The position numbers and the translations under genes were made by a program. Positions 6,635-7,159 of a stretch of DNA of 7,159 nt are shown piece after piece. The DNA is taken from NCBI GenBank assembly GCA_031287395.1, contig JAITTA010000271.1:1-7159 (forward strand). The letters are read 5' to 3'. This stretch comes from Dysgonamonadaceae bacterium (GTDB lineage: Bacteria; Bacteroidota; Bacteroidia; Bacteroidales; Azobacteroidaceae). Under the pieces are notes generated by a model. That model saw nothing but the letters and a program-made list of their open reading frames with translations. It did not search any database and was not told where the DNA came from. Position 1 is the first letter of the stretch; each line of letters opens with the position of its first letter.

Positions 6635-6670
6635 AAAAAAGCAGTCACGCAAAAAAGATTGCCTGACTGC
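6635..6670 (-). terminator. Intrinsic terminator of secG
   Basis: Read on the minus strand, GCAGTCA pairs with TGACTGC (7 bp). After a G-G mismatch GCAA pairs with TTGC, closing a TCTTTT loop (hairpin 6641-6670). Six T follow directly at 6640-6635. It lies 30 nt after the secG stop. There is no T-run on the other side, so it works only for leftward transcription and insulates clpB from secG. Confidence 0.88.
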
Positions 6671-6700
6671 CTTATATCAGAGAGTAAACCTGAATTATTA

Positions 6701-7102
6701 TTATTTTTCAGGAGTTTCCTGTTGTTGCTGAGGAGTTTGTGTCGGAGTTTGCTGAGCAGGAACCGGTTCCGTACCTTCCGGAACTGCCGTCCCAAACGGA
6801 GACACAGCATTCGGATCAGCAGAAGGAACTGCATTTTCAATATTATTTTTAATTTCCGATTCGGCTCCTTTGGAATTACGTCCCGGGACAAAGAAAGATG
6901 CTACAATTGCTAAAACAACTACAGAACCGGCCAGAGACCAGGTTGCTTTTTCCAAAAAGTCGGTAGTTTTACGAACTCCCATTACCTGGTTGGAAGAAGA
7001 AAATCCGGCAGCGAGCCCCCCTCCTTTTGAATTTTGTATCACGACAATAAATATCAAAAGCAAGGCTGCAATTACAATCAGGACTGAAATAAATACGTAC
7101 AT
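6701..7102 (-). CDS. secG: Preprotein translocase subunit SecG
   Basis: This small inner-membrane subunit of the SecYEG channel aids SecA-driven export. The 133-aa protein has two membrane segments (about 2-22 and 55-72), joined by the conserved loop VIQNSKGGGLAAGF (21-34) and the FLEKATWSLA stretch (49-58), both hallmarks of the family. After the second helix a hydrophilic tail of about 60 residues is rich in Pro, Gln, Thr and Glu and ends TPQQQQETPEK. E. coli SecG is 110 aa, while long low-complexity tails are common in Bacteroidetes homologues. The ATG at 7100-7102 places the first helix directly at the N-terminus as expected. A strong terminator follows, so secG is the last gene of its transcript; any partner genes would lie beyond the right edge. 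Confidence 0.95.
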   Translation of the reverse strand: MYVFISVLIVIAALLLIFIVVIQNSKGGGLAAGFSSSNQVMGVRKTTDFLEKATWSLAGSVVVLAIVASFFVPGRNSKGAESEIKNNIENAVPSADPNAVSPFGTAVPEGTEPVPAQQTPTQTPQQQQETPEK

Positions 7103-7142
7103 TTTTTTATTCTGTTTTTTTTATGTTAATAATCAATTTTTC

Positions 7143-7150
7143 CAAAAATC
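7143..7150 (-). promoter_or_regulatory. Weak candidate secG promoter box
   Basis: The minus strand reads GATTTTTG, one mismatch from TAnnTTTG, 40 bp before the secG ATG. The expected -33 position is beyond the window, so the promoter cannot be confirmed; secG may instead be read from an upstream gene. Confidence 0.22.
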
Positions 7151-7159
7151 GAATTTGGT

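Noticed and set aside
7142..7158. CCAAA...TTTGG inverted repeat upstream of secG
   Set aside because: Only five-base arms with a mismatched AT-rich centre; not distinguishable from chance.

Overview
The window looks like ordinary chromosomal sequence from a Bacteroidota bacterium, most likely of the order Bacteroidales. Three things point there: moderate-to-low GC content; starts that lack Shine-Dalgarno sequences and are preceded by boxes matching the Bacteroidetes -7 consensus TAnnTTTG; and protein types usual for that group (a SecG with a long Pro/Gln tail, a MenA beginning with an ARPKTLPA block, and an ArnT-like glycosyltransferase with a periplasmic tail). I cannot name a genus from sequence alone.

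Layout, left to right. Positions 1-212 hold no confident gene. The minus strand there reads as a Lys/Arg/Glu-rich, coiled-coil-like fragment running off the left edge. Riboflavin synthase (ribE, minus, 213-815) and the menaquinone prenyltransferase menA (plus, 964-1848) diverge from a 148-bp intergenic region. That region carries two mirror-image copies of a 17-nt element, each placed just upstream of a -7 box. After menA, 39 bp downstream, comes a GT39/GT83-type integral membrane glycosyltransferase (plus). Its reading frame breaks at an A7 run at 3232-3238: the N-terminal part ends at 3246 and the remaining membrane helix and periplasmic tail continue in another frame to 3686. The complete disaggregase ClpB (minus, 3807-6398) converges on it. 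Upstream of clpB is a good Bacteroidetes-type promoter (TTTG, 21 bp, GACCTTTG) with a 15-nt palindrome over its -33 box and a 10-bp inverted repeat at the predicted 5' end of the mRNA. SecG (minus, 6701-7102) follows, with a clear intrinsic terminator behind it. Between that terminator and the clpB promoter lies a short open frame whose peptide looks like the last beta-strand of an outer-membrane barrel, perhaps the tail of a decayed gene.

The genes are housekeeping functions: a flavin cofactor, the respiratory quinone, envelope glycosylation, proteostasis and protein export. They do not form a single pathway. The ribE/menA pair may be co-regulated because of the mirrored promoter elements. 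I see no CRISPR array, phage, complete mobile element, RNA gene or defence system, and no convincing novel multi-gene system. The points most worth checking are the frameshift in the glycosyltransferase, the mirrored promoter element, and the clpB operator plus 5' hairpin.
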